Assembly (NCBI GenBank): GCA_904502105.1
Contig: CAJGDF010000016.1
Location: forward strand, 1-14,256
DNA from: an uncultured Clostridia bacterium
GTDB taxonomy: Bacteria; Bacillota; Clostridia; Oscillospirales; UBA644
Length of the DNA: 14,256 nucleotides
Direction: 5' to 3'
Part shown: in pieces, positions 1-6,996 of the stretch
Layout: each line of letters begins with the position of its first letter
How positions within the stretch are numbered: the stretch's first letter is position 1
Position numbers and translations under genes: made by a program
Notes under the pieces: model-generated
What the model was told of the DNA's origin: nothing
Seen by the model: only the letters and a program-made list of their open reading frames with translations
Databases searched by the model: none

Positions 1-1584
1 GGATTTGCCTGGATGGTCAAAATTTTAAGTGACGGTGCTGTTGAAGGCATTGGCGAACGTATCTCCGTAACCGATGCAACGTCCATTACCGCCCTTATTA
101 CTTGTTACACAACTTTCCGCTGCGAGGATCCTGTTCGAGAATGTCTCAAAACTCTTGAAAATGCCGAAAAGATCGGCTATGACAAGCTTTACGAGGATCA
201 TGTTGCGGATTATAAGAAATATTTTGACCGTGTAAAGCTCACCCTTTGCGACTGTGAAGAAAATAATATCCCCACCGATGAACGCCTTCACAATGTTCAG
301 AACGGCGGCGAGGATAATGTTCTTGTTGAACAGTATTTCAACTTCGGCAGATATCTTATGATCTCGGGCAGCCGTGAAGGAACACTTCCTCTTAACCTTC
401 AGGGCATCTGGTGCAACGATTACGAATCTGCATGGGACAGTAAATACACTATCAACATCAATACCGAAATGAACTACTGGCCTGCAGAGACCTGCAACCT
501 TTCCGAGCTTCACACTCCGCTTTTCGACCATGTTGTAAGAATGGTTCCTAACGGACAGAAGACCGCAAAGGTGATGTATGGCTGCAACGGCTTTGTTGCT
601 CATCACAATACCGACATCTGGGCTGACACCGCACCGCAGGATAACTGCACAGGCTCTACTCATTGGATAATGGGCGGCGCATGGCTCTCCCTTCATATCT
701 GGGAGCATTTCCTCTTTACGAGAGATGTTGAATTCCTTAAAAAATATGCTCACTGTCTTTTTGAATCCGCACGCTTCTTCTGCGATTTTCTTGTTGACGA
801 CGGCAAAGGCCATCTCGTAACCTGCCCCGGCTCGTCTCCCGAAAACAGCTACAAGCTCCCTGACGGCTCATGGGGTTGTATTTCTATCGGTCCGTCTATG
901 GACAGTGAGATAATCTACGACCTTTTCAGCGCTTGTGTTGAAATAAACAAGCTTATCGGCGCTGAATCCGAGCTTACGGAGATCATCAAAGAAAAGCTTC
1001 CGAAAATTCCGCGTCCCGTTATCGGTAAGTACGGCCAGATCCAGGAATGGGTTGAGGATTACGATGAGATAGATCCCGGTCACAGACATATTTCTCATCT
1101 TTACGCCCTCTATCCCTCTTCTCAGATCACCGAAAGCACTCCCGAATGGTTCGACGGCGCAAGAAAGACCCTCGAACGCAGACTTGCTCACGGCGGCGGT
1201 CACACAGGCTGGTCCTGCGCATGGATAATCTGTATGTGGGCACGTCTTCGCGATAAAGCGCAGGCTTATGAAAATCTTCATAAGATCCTTGCTAAATCAA
1301 CAAGCGAAAACCTCTTCGATATGCATCCTCCGTTCCAGATCGACGGCAACTTCGGTGCAACCGCAGGTATCGCAGAGCTTCTTCTTCAGAGCCATGACGG
1401 CAAGATAGATCTTCTCCCCGTTCTTCCCGATGCATGGAAAAACGGCTCTGTAAAAGGTCTTCGCGCAAGAGGCGGTTATACCGTTGACATCTCCTGGAAA
1501 GACGGCAAGCTTGATACCTATACCGTTACCGCAGATGAAAACGCGATTCCGATGGATGTTTACTACAACGGCGAAAAACTTTGA
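1..1584 (+). CDS. GH95 alpha-L-fucosidase, C-terminal part (5' end outside window)
   Basis: The reading frame is open from base 1, so the true start lies upstream; the first ATG (base 13) is internal. About 527 residues of a protein usually 750-800 long are present, covering the (alpha/alpha)6 catalytic barrel and the closing beta domain. Numbering from the ATG at 13, family hallmarks are: PTDERL (87-92), [13 protein letters not shown] (111-123), NLQGIW (128-133), [15 protein letters not shown] (145-159), HHNTDIW (197-203), SPEN (275-278), RHISHLY (358-364), TGWSCAW (398-404) and [11 protein letters not shown] (438-448). Asn148/Asn150, Glu277 and Asp444 plausibly match the catalytic Asn pair, acid Glu and Asp described for Bifidobacterium AfcA; this comes from motif order and spacing, not an alignment. 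Known members are inverting and release alpha-1,2-linked L-fucose, a few L-galactose. Export cannot be judged because the N-terminus is missing. A terminator follows 18 bases after the TGA. Confidence 0.93.
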   Translation, partial: GFAWMVKILSDGAVEGIGERISVTDATSITALITCYTTFRCEDPVRECLKTLENAEKIGYDKLYEDHVADYKKYFDRVKLTLCDCEENNIPTDERLHNVQNGGEDNVLVEQYFNFGRYLMISGSREGTLPLNLQGIWCNDYESAWDSKYTININTEMNYWPAETCNLSELHTPLFDHVVRMVPNGQKTAKVMYGCNGFVAHHNTDIWADTAPQDNCTGSTHWIMGGAWLSLHIWEHFLFTRDVEFLKKYAHCLFESARFFCDFLVDDGKGHLVTCPGSSPENSYKLPDGSWGCISIGPSMDSEIIYDLFSACVEINKLIGAESELTEIIKEKLPKIPRPVIGKYGQIQEWVEDYDEIDPGHRHISHLYALYPSSQITESTPEWFDGARKTLERRLAHGGGHTGWSCAWIICMWARLRDKAQAYENLHKILAKSTSENLFDMHPPFQIDGNFGATAGIAELLLQSHDGKIDLLPVLPDAWKNGSVKGLRARGGYTVDISWKDGKLDTYTVTADENAIPMDVYYNGEKL

Positions 1585-1602
1585 TTTACTGTTTATTATA
1601 TT

Positions 1603-1638
1603 ACAGCGGGAACAGATTTGTTTCCGCTGTTTTTATTT
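1603..1638 (+). terminator. Intrinsic terminator after the GH95 gene
   Basis: A 12-bp stem (1603-1614 with 1619-1630, one G-U pair) closes a 4-base loop and is followed by TTTTATTT. It lies just downstream of the fucosidase stop and separates that gene from the lipoprotein unit. Confidence 0.9.
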
Positions 1639-1663
1639 GATACAAAAAAGCCATTAAATTTTA

Positions 1664-1692
1664 TTTTAAATGAAAACAATATAGTGTATAAT
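1664..1692 (+). promoter_or_regulatory. Promoter of the lipoprotein pair
   Basis: A perfect TATAAT at 1687-1692, directly preceded by TG, is the -10 box. Seventeen bases upstream lies only a weak -35 (TTTTAA, 1664-1669) in an AT-rich stretch. Transcription would start near 1699, leaving an untranslated leader of about 145 bases. Confidence 0.6.
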
Positions 1693-1724
1693 ATTGATTA
1701 CTCTACATTAATTACGGAGGCGGA

Positions 1725-1842
1725 GTTTGAAAGATAGATCTTTCAAACGTGTTTTGTGGCTTTTTGCTGTTTAAACAACAGCAATTTTGTGCCAAAACCA
1801 AGCCCCAATAACAACAGAAAGGTAGCTTTCGAAAACGAAAGC
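1725..1842 (+). promoter_or_regulatory. Structured 5' leader with three hairpins and two competing structures around the ribosome site
   Basis: Hairpin 1 is a perfect 11-bp palindrome (1725-1735 with 1738-1748). Hairpin 2 has an inner 8-bp stem (1764-1771 with 1777-1784, loop TAAAC) and a bulged outer stem (GTTTTGTGGC at 1751-1760 with GCCAAAAC at 1791-1798). Hairpin 3 is a perfect 7-bp stem (1825-1831 with 1836-1842, loop AAAA) ending one base before the ATG. The best Shine-Dalgarno match, AGAAAGG (1816-1822), lies 21 bases before the ATG unless hairpin 3 folds. GAAAG at 1817-1821 can instead pair with CTTTC at 1826-1830, which excludes hairpin 3. No T-tract follows, so these are not terminators. 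I do not recognise a known riboswitch class. The pairings are read from sequence; their function is inferred. Confidence 0.55.
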
Positions 1843-1843
1843 C

Positions 1844-2929
1844 ATGGTCTTAATTATGCTTAAAACAAAAATTGCAGCAGCTGTTCTCAGCGTTGTTTTC
1901 ATCCTTTCCGCATTCGCAGGATGTTCGGGTGAAACAAAAAATACCTATGATTATGATCTTACAAACTACAGTTACAGCAAAGGTCTTGATGCAAACGGCT
2001 TTTTCGAGGGCATCAAAGCTGCCGATTACGTAACTCTCCCCGAATATAAGGGCGTAACGCTCCCTGCAGAAGTTCTCGTTGCCGATCCTGCGGAAATCCA
2101 GGCTCAGCTTGATGAGATCACCGCTCAGTTCGACACATACGAACAGCTCACCGATAAAGCTATCGCAAACGGCGACACTGTTAATATCGACTATGTGGGT
2201 TCTGTTGACGGCGTTGAATTCGAAGGCGGTTCAACAGGCGGCGCCGGTACTGATGTTACTATCGGCGTTACACAGTACATCGACGACTTCCTCGAACAGC
2301 TCATCGGCCATATGCCCGGCGAAAATTTCGATATCGAAGTTACTTTCCCCGCAGATTACGGTCAGGATCACCTTAACGGCAAGGATGCTATTTTCAACAT
2401 CACCGTAAACTACATCCAGGGCGAGCTTATCAAAGCTGAACTTACAGACGATATTGCCGCTGAATACGGCTTCAACAATGTTGACGAGCTCAAAGCCGAT
2501 ATCGAAAACTGGATTATCGAACAGCAGAAATCCGATTTCTTTACCGCGCTTCTTTATAGCAGCGAGCTCAAAGGCAAGCTTCCCCAGACTGTTCTCGATT
2601 TCGTTATCTGCGCTGACCTTATCAACTATAAAAGCTATGCGGATATGTTCGGCATGACTCTCGAAGAATTTGTTATTGGCTACGTTGGCAGCGAATCTCT
2701 CGAGGCTTACATCACAACCAATATGGAACACTACGAACAGAGCGCATTGTACTGCCTCGCAGTTCAGGCTCTCGCAGAAGCAGAAGGTCTTGCCGTCAGC
2801 GATATGGCTGTTTCCGATGCAGGCCTTTCCGATTACGTTGAAAGCTACGGTATGCCGTACCTTAAACAGTACGTTCTTCAGACCGTTACATGTCCCGCTT
2901 TCGTTATCGATAACGCTGTTGCTGAATAA
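1844..2929 (+). CDS. Trigger-factor-like FKBP peptidyl-prolyl isomerase lipoprotein
   Basis: This 361-residue protein starts with a lipoprotein signal: basic LKTK, a hydrophobic stretch and the lipobox FAGC with Cys27, so it should be lipid-anchored on the outer face of the membrane. Residues about 76-109 resemble the segment before the trigger factor FKBP domain. Residues 110-193 are the FKBP domain, with GDTVNIDYVGSVDG, FEGGS, LIGHMPGE, VTFPADYG and LNGKDAIF all in family order. Residues about 195-355 form a mostly helical C-terminal part like the trigger factor chaperone arm. The FIPGFE-type motif is YIDDFLEQ here, losing a usually conserved Gly. The ribosome-binding N-terminal domain of true trigger factor is absent, so this is not Tig; it probably folds secreted proteins, as PrsA does. 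ATG 1844 is used; ATG 1856 is an alternative giving a shorter N-terminus with the same signal. A lipoprotein gene follows after 18 bases. Confidence 0.88.
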   Translation: MVLIMLKTKIAAAVLSVVFILSAFAGCSGETKNTYDYDLTNYSYSKGLDANGFFEGIKAADYVTLPEYKGVTLPAEVLVADPAEIQAQLDEITAQFDTYEQLTDKAIANGDTVNIDYVGSVDGVEFEGGSTGGAGTDVTIGVTQYIDDFLEQLIGHMPGENFDIEVTFPADYGQDHLNGKDAIFNITVNYIQGELIKAELTDDIAAEYGFNNVDELKADIENWIIEQQKSDFFTALLYSSELKGKLPQTVLDFVICADLINYKSYADMFGMTLEEFVIGYVGSESLEAYITTNMEHYEQSALYCLAVQALAEAEGLAVSDMAVSDAGLSDYVESYGMPYLKQYVLQTVTCPAFVIDNAVAE

Positions 2930-2947
2930 GTTATAAGGATAATTGAT

Positions 2948-3400
2948 ATGAAAAAGATTCTTTCATTATTTCTTGTTTTACTTTTGGTTGTGTCTTTGAC
3001 TGCTTGCAGTCAGCCTTCAGTTGATGCTGATGATAATACAATCGGAGAACCTGAAGTAACAGAGGAATCTGAAGTAACCGAAACCGTTGAAGAACCTGCT
3101 TTTGATACAAGCTGGGCATCGAACGATTTTGAAAAATTGATCCCTCAGCCTCCGTTTGAAGGTTGGACAGGTACTGTAGAATCCGATAATGTGTATGAAA
3201 TGGAAACATCAAAGGCAAATCCTGCAGGTACATTGGATTATTACGATACATGGGCAGCGTATCTTCAGACCTTGACCGATATCGGTTTTACTGTTGACGG
3301 AGATGTGTATTCCTCAAAAGCAACCGACAGCAACGGCAACAGTTTTAAATTAAAATGCGGCGACGGCTTCGCATGGATCACGATCACCGTAAAAAAATAA
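2948..3400 (+). CDS. Small lipoprotein of unknown function
   Basis: This 150-residue protein has a clear lipoprotein signal (MKKILSLF, hydrophobic core, lipobox LTAC with Cys20). A Glu/Thr/Val-rich acidic linker with repeated EVTE follows (about 35-52), then a compact domain of about 95 residues (about 55-150) with SNDFEKLIPQPP near its start, YLQTLTDIGFTV in the middle and a C-terminal strand pattern WITITVKK. The layout (proline motif, one helix, Gly-Phe, two or three strands) resembles small uncharacterised Clostridia lipoprotein domains of the DUF6591 kind, but I cannot confirm the family. AAGGA at 2935-2939 lies 8 bases before the ATG. The 18-base gap from the prolyl isomerase gene and the lack of a terminator between them point to co-transcription, so it may be a partner or client. 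No catalytic motif is visible. Confidence 0.8.
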   Translation: MKKILSLFLVLLLVVSLTACSQPSVDADDNTIGEPEVTEESEVTETVEEPAFDTSWASNDFEKLIPQPPFEGWTGTVESDNVYEMETSKANPAGTLDYYDTWAAYLQTLTDIGFTVDGDVYSSKATDSNGNSFKLKCGDGFAWITITVKK

Positions 3401-3416
3401 TTTGTTTCTGAAAATT

Positions 3417-3450
3417 AAAGTGGATAGGCATTACGCTTATCCACTTTTTT
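3417..3450. terminator. Bidirectional terminator between convergent genes
   Basis: A 13-bp stem (3417-3429 with 3435-3447, one G-T pair, loop ATTAC) runs into six Ts on the plus strand. Read from the other strand, the stem is followed by TTTAATTTT-like sequence. It therefore serves the small lipoprotein gene (stop at 3400) and probably the GH110 gene, whose stop is at 3452. Confidence 0.9.
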
Positions 3451-3451
3451 G

Positions 3452-5065
3452 TTATTCAATTATAACATTGTCGCAATGTTCGGTCTCAAATTTCGGTTCG
3501 GAGTCGCAAACGATCTCATTTTCTTTGAAAATAATGCCATCTGTCGCTTTCGCAAAAAGGACTCTGTCGTCCGAAAGTATGAATTTATTGTTTTTAATGC
3601 AAATGTTTTTATGGACGTATTTTCCGTTTTCATACGTTTCTGCTTCGGGTGCAATAAGTATGGCAGGGCTGCCGCATCTGTCAAAAACGTTATTTTCTAT
3701 TAAAACATCTGTCACTCTGCCCGACTCATACCAAGACCTTGCATCGCATGCGATAAGTATAGCTGCCATAGTCGTTCTGTAAAATCTGTTGTTTCTGACA
3801 ACTGTCTTGCCGCTGCTTGAGATAAGGATACCTCTCGTTGGGTCAAGGCTGATATCGTTGTTTTCGAAAAGAACTTCGGGATACCATGTTAAATTGTCTA
3901 TCGCGGTCTTTTCTTTAACTCCGCAGGGCAGGGGCGCTTCTGTTGTTAATATCATTTCTTTTTCCGAAACAAGCTCAGCACCTGCGATCTTTCCGTATGC
4001 AAAGGGGAGAAGTGTTTTCTCGTCAACATACGCTATCTCGTCGCCCGCATAAAACGCTTTGAAACCGTATGTCTGGTTATGTCCGAATTTAACCTTTATC
4101 TGATTGTCTCCGATTATCTCGCTTACAGGCAAAAATGTCCCGTGGACGTTCATTATATCGTCGTGCGTTCCTTCATATTTACCGTTTTTAACGATCACCT
4201 TGCCTCTGCATCCCGAGATCTGTATACTGTCCGCAAAGCACGAGCAAGTTCTGTTTTTTTCTTTGTTCGGAACAGCATTGAATCCGTCGAGAGTGATGTT
4301 TTCTGTGAACTGTCCGACAAATCCCAGTCCGTGCATATAGTGCGTTGTAACGTTTTCAAATGCTATATCTTTTGAATTTACCGCAAAAAATCCTACTTCG
4401 CTTCGAATTCCGTCTCTTACCTGAAGAATATCCCCAACGTTAAATTCTTTATTTTTAAATCCGTACAGTCTTACTGTGTTATCGTTGATCTTTTCGGCCT
4501 TGCTGTGATCGGGGCCTCCTGTTCTGCGAGTTGTTTGCCTGTCGAGGGGAACGATCTGCGTCGGCCCTGAAGTATATTCAAAATTTCTGCCCACCCAGAT
4601 AAGCTTTTCGTCCCTGATCTCAAACAGGCTGTCTGCATTTACCTCAAAATCGCAGTATTCATCTGTTTTTTCGATCATTTTCATTTCAGACATCGTCGGA
4701 CGCGAAAAATCGGTCGTTATATTTTTTATTTTAATATTTTCTGCATTATCGAAGGCTATCTGAGTAAATTTGCCGTGAAAGATAAATGTTGAACCGTTGC
4801 CGTCAAGCGTGATATTTTTTGCACCGTCAAAAAGAATGCCTATATGCTTTGTTTTATCGGGACATTCAGTTTCGCTTGAGGTGTTTGAGATATAATAAGT
4901 TCTTGTTATCGCATTTTCAGAGTAAAAATTGTAAATGCCCTTTTCAAGAGTCAACAGTATCTCTTCGTTTTTGCTTTTACATTCGGCAATTGCCTTTTTA
5001 AATGCTTCGCCTGCTTCAAGATCTGAGTCCGGCTGTATTCCGAATCGGTTTATATTTATTTCCAT
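3452..5065 (-). CDS. GH110-type alpha-1,3-galactosidase, parallel beta-helix
   Basis: This 537-residue protein has the right-handed beta-helix pattern (repeated N-I-x-I-x-N and IENN turns, e.g. ENIKIKNI 109-116, DVLIENNVFDRC 453-464, NICIKNNKF 487-495). The diagnostic segment is FADSIQISGCRG (277-288) followed by YEGTHDDIMNVHGTF (297-311). Asp279, Asp302 and Asp303 have the same 23-residue spacing as the acid (Asp321) and base pair (Asp344/Asp345) I recall for a characterised Pseudoalteromonas GH110 enzyme. The family is inverting, cleaves terminal alpha-1,3-galactose and can act on blood group B structures. There is no signal peptide or anchor (the N-terminus is MEININRFGIQ), so the enzyme is probably cytoplasmic and acts on imported oligosaccharides. 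AAAGGAA (5075-5081) supports this start. Subfamily and exact linkage cannot be fixed from the sequence. Confidence 0.82.
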   Translation of the reverse strand: MEININRFGIQPDSDLEAGEAFKKAIAECKSKNEEILLTLEKGIYNFYSENAITRTYYISNTSSETECPDKTKHIGILFDGAKNITLDGNGSTFIFHGKFTQIAFDNAENIKIKNITTDFSRPTMSEMKMIEKTDEYCDFEVNADSLFEIRDEKLIWVGRNFEYTSGPTQIVPLDRQTTRRTGGPDHSKAEKINDNTVRLYGFKNKEFNVGDILQVRDGIRSEVGFFAVNSKDIAFENVTTHYMHGLGFVGQFTENITLDGFNAVPNKEKNRTCSCFADSIQISGCRGKVIVKNGKYEGTHDDIMNVHGTFLPVSEIIGDNQIKVKFGHNQTYGFKAFYAGDEIAYVDEKTLLPFAYGKIAGAELVSEKEMILTTEAPLPCGVKEKTAIDNLTWYPEVLFENNDISLDPTRGILISSSGKTVVRNNRFYRTTMAAILIACDARSWYESGRVTDVLIENNVFDRCGSPAILIAPEAETYENGKYVHKNICIKNNKFILSDDRVLFAKATDGIIFKENEIVCDSEPKFETEHCDNVIIE

Positions 5066-5091
5066 ATCAATGTGTTCCTTTGTTTTTTTTT

Positions 5092-5120
5092 ATTATAGCA
5101 TATTTGCGCAAAAAAAACAA
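5092..5120 (-). promoter_or_regulatory. Promoter of the GH110 gene, overlapping the upstream terminator
   Basis: On the minus strand a perfect TATAAT (5097-5092) lies 17 bases from TTGTTT (5120-5115). The -35 box sits in the stem base and T-tract of the preceding gene's terminator. The expected start near 5085 leaves a leader of about 20 bases. Confidence 0.6.
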
Positions 5121-5144
5121 GAGCCCGAATAAACCGGGCTCTTG
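5110..5144 (-). terminator. Intrinsic terminator of the secreted repeat protein gene
   Basis: A perfect 10-bp GC-rich stem (5144-5135 with 5127-5118, 7-base loop) is followed on the minus strand by eight Ts (5117-5110). It begins 16 bases after the stop of the secreted protein gene at 5161. Confidence 0.93.
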
Positions 5145-5160
5145 GAGATGTTAAATTAAA

Positions 5161-6849
5161 TTATTCAACAACGTTGATAAGGATTGCTTTTGTAGCGGTC
5201 TGACCGTCAGAGTTAACACCGGTAAAGAGGGCAACGGATGTGCCAGCTTTTTTAGCGGTAAGAACTATGAGGGAAGAACCTGTTCCGGTGAACATTTCAG
5301 AGTCGAAGGACCAGAAACCGTTAACGTTGGGAACGAGGTATGCTTTCTGACCAACCTTGAGTCTGATAGAGTTGTTGGAAACGCCGTTGATAGTGATATC
5401 GTCAGAAGTGAAAGCTTCTTTGTCTTCAACAACTTCTTCTTCTACGGGAGCAGAGAAGTCGGGAAGTTTGTCAGCAGCAGTTACGGTGTATACTTCAGAT
5501 TCAACAGTGGTGTAGTAGTAATCGCTGGAGAGGATTACCTTGTACTGATCGCCTACGTTGGGTTCAACATCAAGAGTCTTGGAGTCGGAACCAACAGTCT
5601 TCCATGTACCGTTTACGTTCATCTTCCAGGTGTAGGAAACGTGGAAGGATTCTCTTGCTTCGGGAGCAGTAAGAGTGAGAACTCTTTCTTTGGTGTTGGA
5701 AGTGATTTCGAGGTTATCTGCAAGAGTACCGAAGAAGTACTTGTATGCAAGATAGTTTTCGTTAACGTTGAAGGAAGGAATAGAACCGTTGTTTACGTTG
5801 TAAAGATAGTAAAGGAGGTTCTTGTCGATATCGAATTCTTTGTTGTTGAAAAGATACCAGTAGAGGTTGTTTGCGGATACGTCAACTTTGCCGGAGAGGA
5901 GAGCGAGGAGCATCTGAGCATCAGCGGCAGACATATCTTCGTTTTTGAGAAGATAGTTGTAAATGAAGTACCAGTTGTTGTCGATAGAGGGAGCGGTTGT
6001 TGTGGAACCTGCACCGGGAAGAGTGATATTGCCGTTGTTGAGGAAATACCAGAGAACCCAGTTGTCTTTAAGATCATCAAAGTTGCCGTTTGTCTGGAGC
6101 ATCTTGATGTAGTAGTAAAGCTGAGGATTGTCTTTGTAAACATCCAGGAGACCGCCGAGGTAGCCGCCGTTCCAGATGCTTCCGCCTACGGGGTTGGAAA
6201 CGTTTTCGGAGGTAGCGGAACCGTCTTCGTTGAACTTAACGGTGTTGATAGCTACGTTGCCTGCGGTGTCGGTTACAGTGATGATGTAAGAACCTGCAGC
6301 AGGTACTTCGTAGTTTGTAACGTAGGATTTCTTGTTTGTGAAATCGTCTCTGTCAGCAATTGTTTTGCCGTTAACAGCGATCTTGTCAAGACCGATGTTG
6401 TCGGTTGCGATGATGCTGATGATGCCGATCTTGAAAGCGGAGCCGGTGGTGATGCCGGATGCTTTAACTGCGGGGGTGGTGGGGTCTACTTTGAGTTTGA
6501 TTGTTTCTTCAAAAGTAGCGGATGTTGCCTGATCCATGTCGTAAACATAGAACTTGAGGTTAGTGTCGGTAAGACCGAGGGTGTAGGTTCCTTTGTAAGT
6601 GAAAGAACCGTCTTCGTTCTCTTTGAAATCAGAGATCTTGAGAGTTTTGTTGCCAACTTTGATAGTAGAAGCATCGCCGTCAGCAAGAGTAAGTTCATAC
6701 TTGATGGTAGCGCCTGCAACGTAGTATCCGTCAGCGGTTTCGTTTGTGATTACGATTTCGGGAACTTTGTGACCTGCTGCGAAAGCGGGAACTGCCAAAG
6801 CTGCAACCATTACGATCGTAAGAACAAAAGAAAGGATTTTCTTTGCCAT
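5161..6849 (-). CDS. Secreted protein with Ig-like domains and central Tyr/Trp/Asn-rich repeats
   Basis: This 562-residue protein has a classic signal peptide (MAKKILS, hydrophobic core, AFA-AG cleavage near 24/25). Residues about 28-122 form a beta-rich Ig-like domain. Residues about 125-205 look like a second one (TDNIGLDKIAVNG, then YIITVTDTAGN, the pattern of extracellular Ig-type adhesive modules). Residues about 241-374 hold aromatic Asn-rich repeats. Residues about 385-457 are a third beta-sandwich (SYTWKMNVNGTW). An acidic linker (PVEEEVVEDKE) leads to a C-terminal Big_2-like domain (about 483-562) ending in ATKAILINVVE. There is no LPXTG, no SLH module and no C-terminal membrane helix, so it is released or held non-covalently. 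A strong ribosome site, AAGGAG (6863-6858), and a strong terminator suggest good expression. It is alone in its unit. Function is unknown; adhesion or cell-surface structure is inferred. Confidence 0.85.
   Translation of the reverse strand: MAKKILSFVLTIVMVAALAVPAFAAGHKVPEIVITNETADGYYVAGATIKYELTLADGDASTIKVGNKTLKISDFKENEDGSFTYKGTYTLGLTDTNLKFYVYDMDQATSATFEETIKLKVDPTTPAVKASGITTGSAFKIGIISIIATDNIGLDKIAVNGKTIADRDDFTNKKSYVTNYEVPAAGSYIITVTDTAGNVAINTVKFNEDGSATSENVSNPVGGSIWNGGYLGGLLDVYKDNPQLYYYIKMLQTNGNFDDLKDNWVLWYFLNNGNITLPGAGSTTTAPSIDNNWYFIYNYLLKNEDMSAADAQMLLALLSGKVDVSANNLYWYLFNNKEFDIDKNLLYYLYNVNNGSIPSFNVNENYLAYKYFFGTLADNLEITSNTKERVLTLTAPEARESFHVSYTWKMNVNGTWKTVGSDSKTLDVEPNVGDQYKVILSSDYYYTTVESEVYTVTAADKLPDFSAPVEEEVVEDKEAFTSDDITINGVSNNSIRLKVGQKAYLVPNVNGFWSFDSEMFTGTGSSLIVLTAKKAGTSVALFTGVNSDGQTATKAILINVVE
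5728..6129 (-). repeat. Degenerate Tyr/Trp/Asn-rich protein repeats (residues 241-374)
   Basis: Six related segments share an Asn or Asp-Asn start, two to four aromatic residues and then N-N or N-G: QLYYYIKMLQTNGNF (243-257), DNWVLWYFLNNGNI (262-275), NNWYFIYNYLLKNEDM (291-306), NNLYWYLFNNKEFDI (327-341), NLLYYLYNVNNGSI (344-357) and NYLAYKYFFG (365-374). Spacing varies from about 17 to 36 residues. The units look helical with short loops, unlike the beta domains on either side. The similarity is seen by eye in the protein; no clear DNA-level repeat was found. Confidence 0.6.
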
Positions 6850-6857
6850 GTTTTACA

Positions 6858-6863
6858 CTCCTT
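6858..6863 (-). promoter_or_regulatory. Strong ribosome-binding site of the secreted repeat protein
   Basis: AAGGAG on the minus strand lies 8 bases before the ATG at 6849. It fixes the start that yields the signal peptide. Confidence 0.85.
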
Positions 6864-6882
6864 GTTTGTATTTTTTGGGTTT

Positions 6883-6933
6883 GGTAATGTCTGTACAACA
6901 TACCATTTTAAGTATATCGTATAATTTCAACAA
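6883..6933 (-). promoter_or_regulatory. Promoter of the secreted repeat protein, with an inverted repeat at the start site
   Basis: On the minus strand TTGTTG (6933-6928) and TAAAAT (6910-6905) are 17 bases apart. Just after the -10 box, arms GGTATGT (6904-6898) and ACATTACC (6890-6883) form an inverted repeat with one bulged T across the expected start site, which could be an operator or a 5'-end hairpin. No terminator was seen for the dipeptidase gene (stop at 6997), so read-through from it remains possible. Confidence 0.45.
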
Positions 6934-6996
6934 AACTGTGACTTTTATCTCCTTGCGGAAAATATTGTTGTAAAAACACGTTGTTTGTCGAAATTA

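Noticed and set aside
25..813. A 262-codon open frame on the minus strand opposite the fucosidase
   Set aside because: It is antisense to conserved GH95 motifs; the translation shows no family features.
1725..1842. Transcription terminator or known riboswitch in the lipoprotein leader
   Set aside because: None of the hairpins is followed by a T-run, and I could not match the conserved cores of the riboswitch classes I know. It is kept as an unclassified structured leader.
1844..2929. Cytosolic trigger factor (tig)
   Set aside because: The N-terminal ribosome-binding domain is missing and a lipobox with Cys27 is present, so it is an exported lipoprotein relative.
5641..6924. A 427-codon open frame on the plus strand opposite the secreted repeat protein
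   Set aside because: Its translation is a Val/Cys/Phe-rich string without domains, it has no proper ribosome site, and it mirrors the codon pattern of the true minus-strand gene, which has a signal peptide, promoter, ribosome site and terminator.
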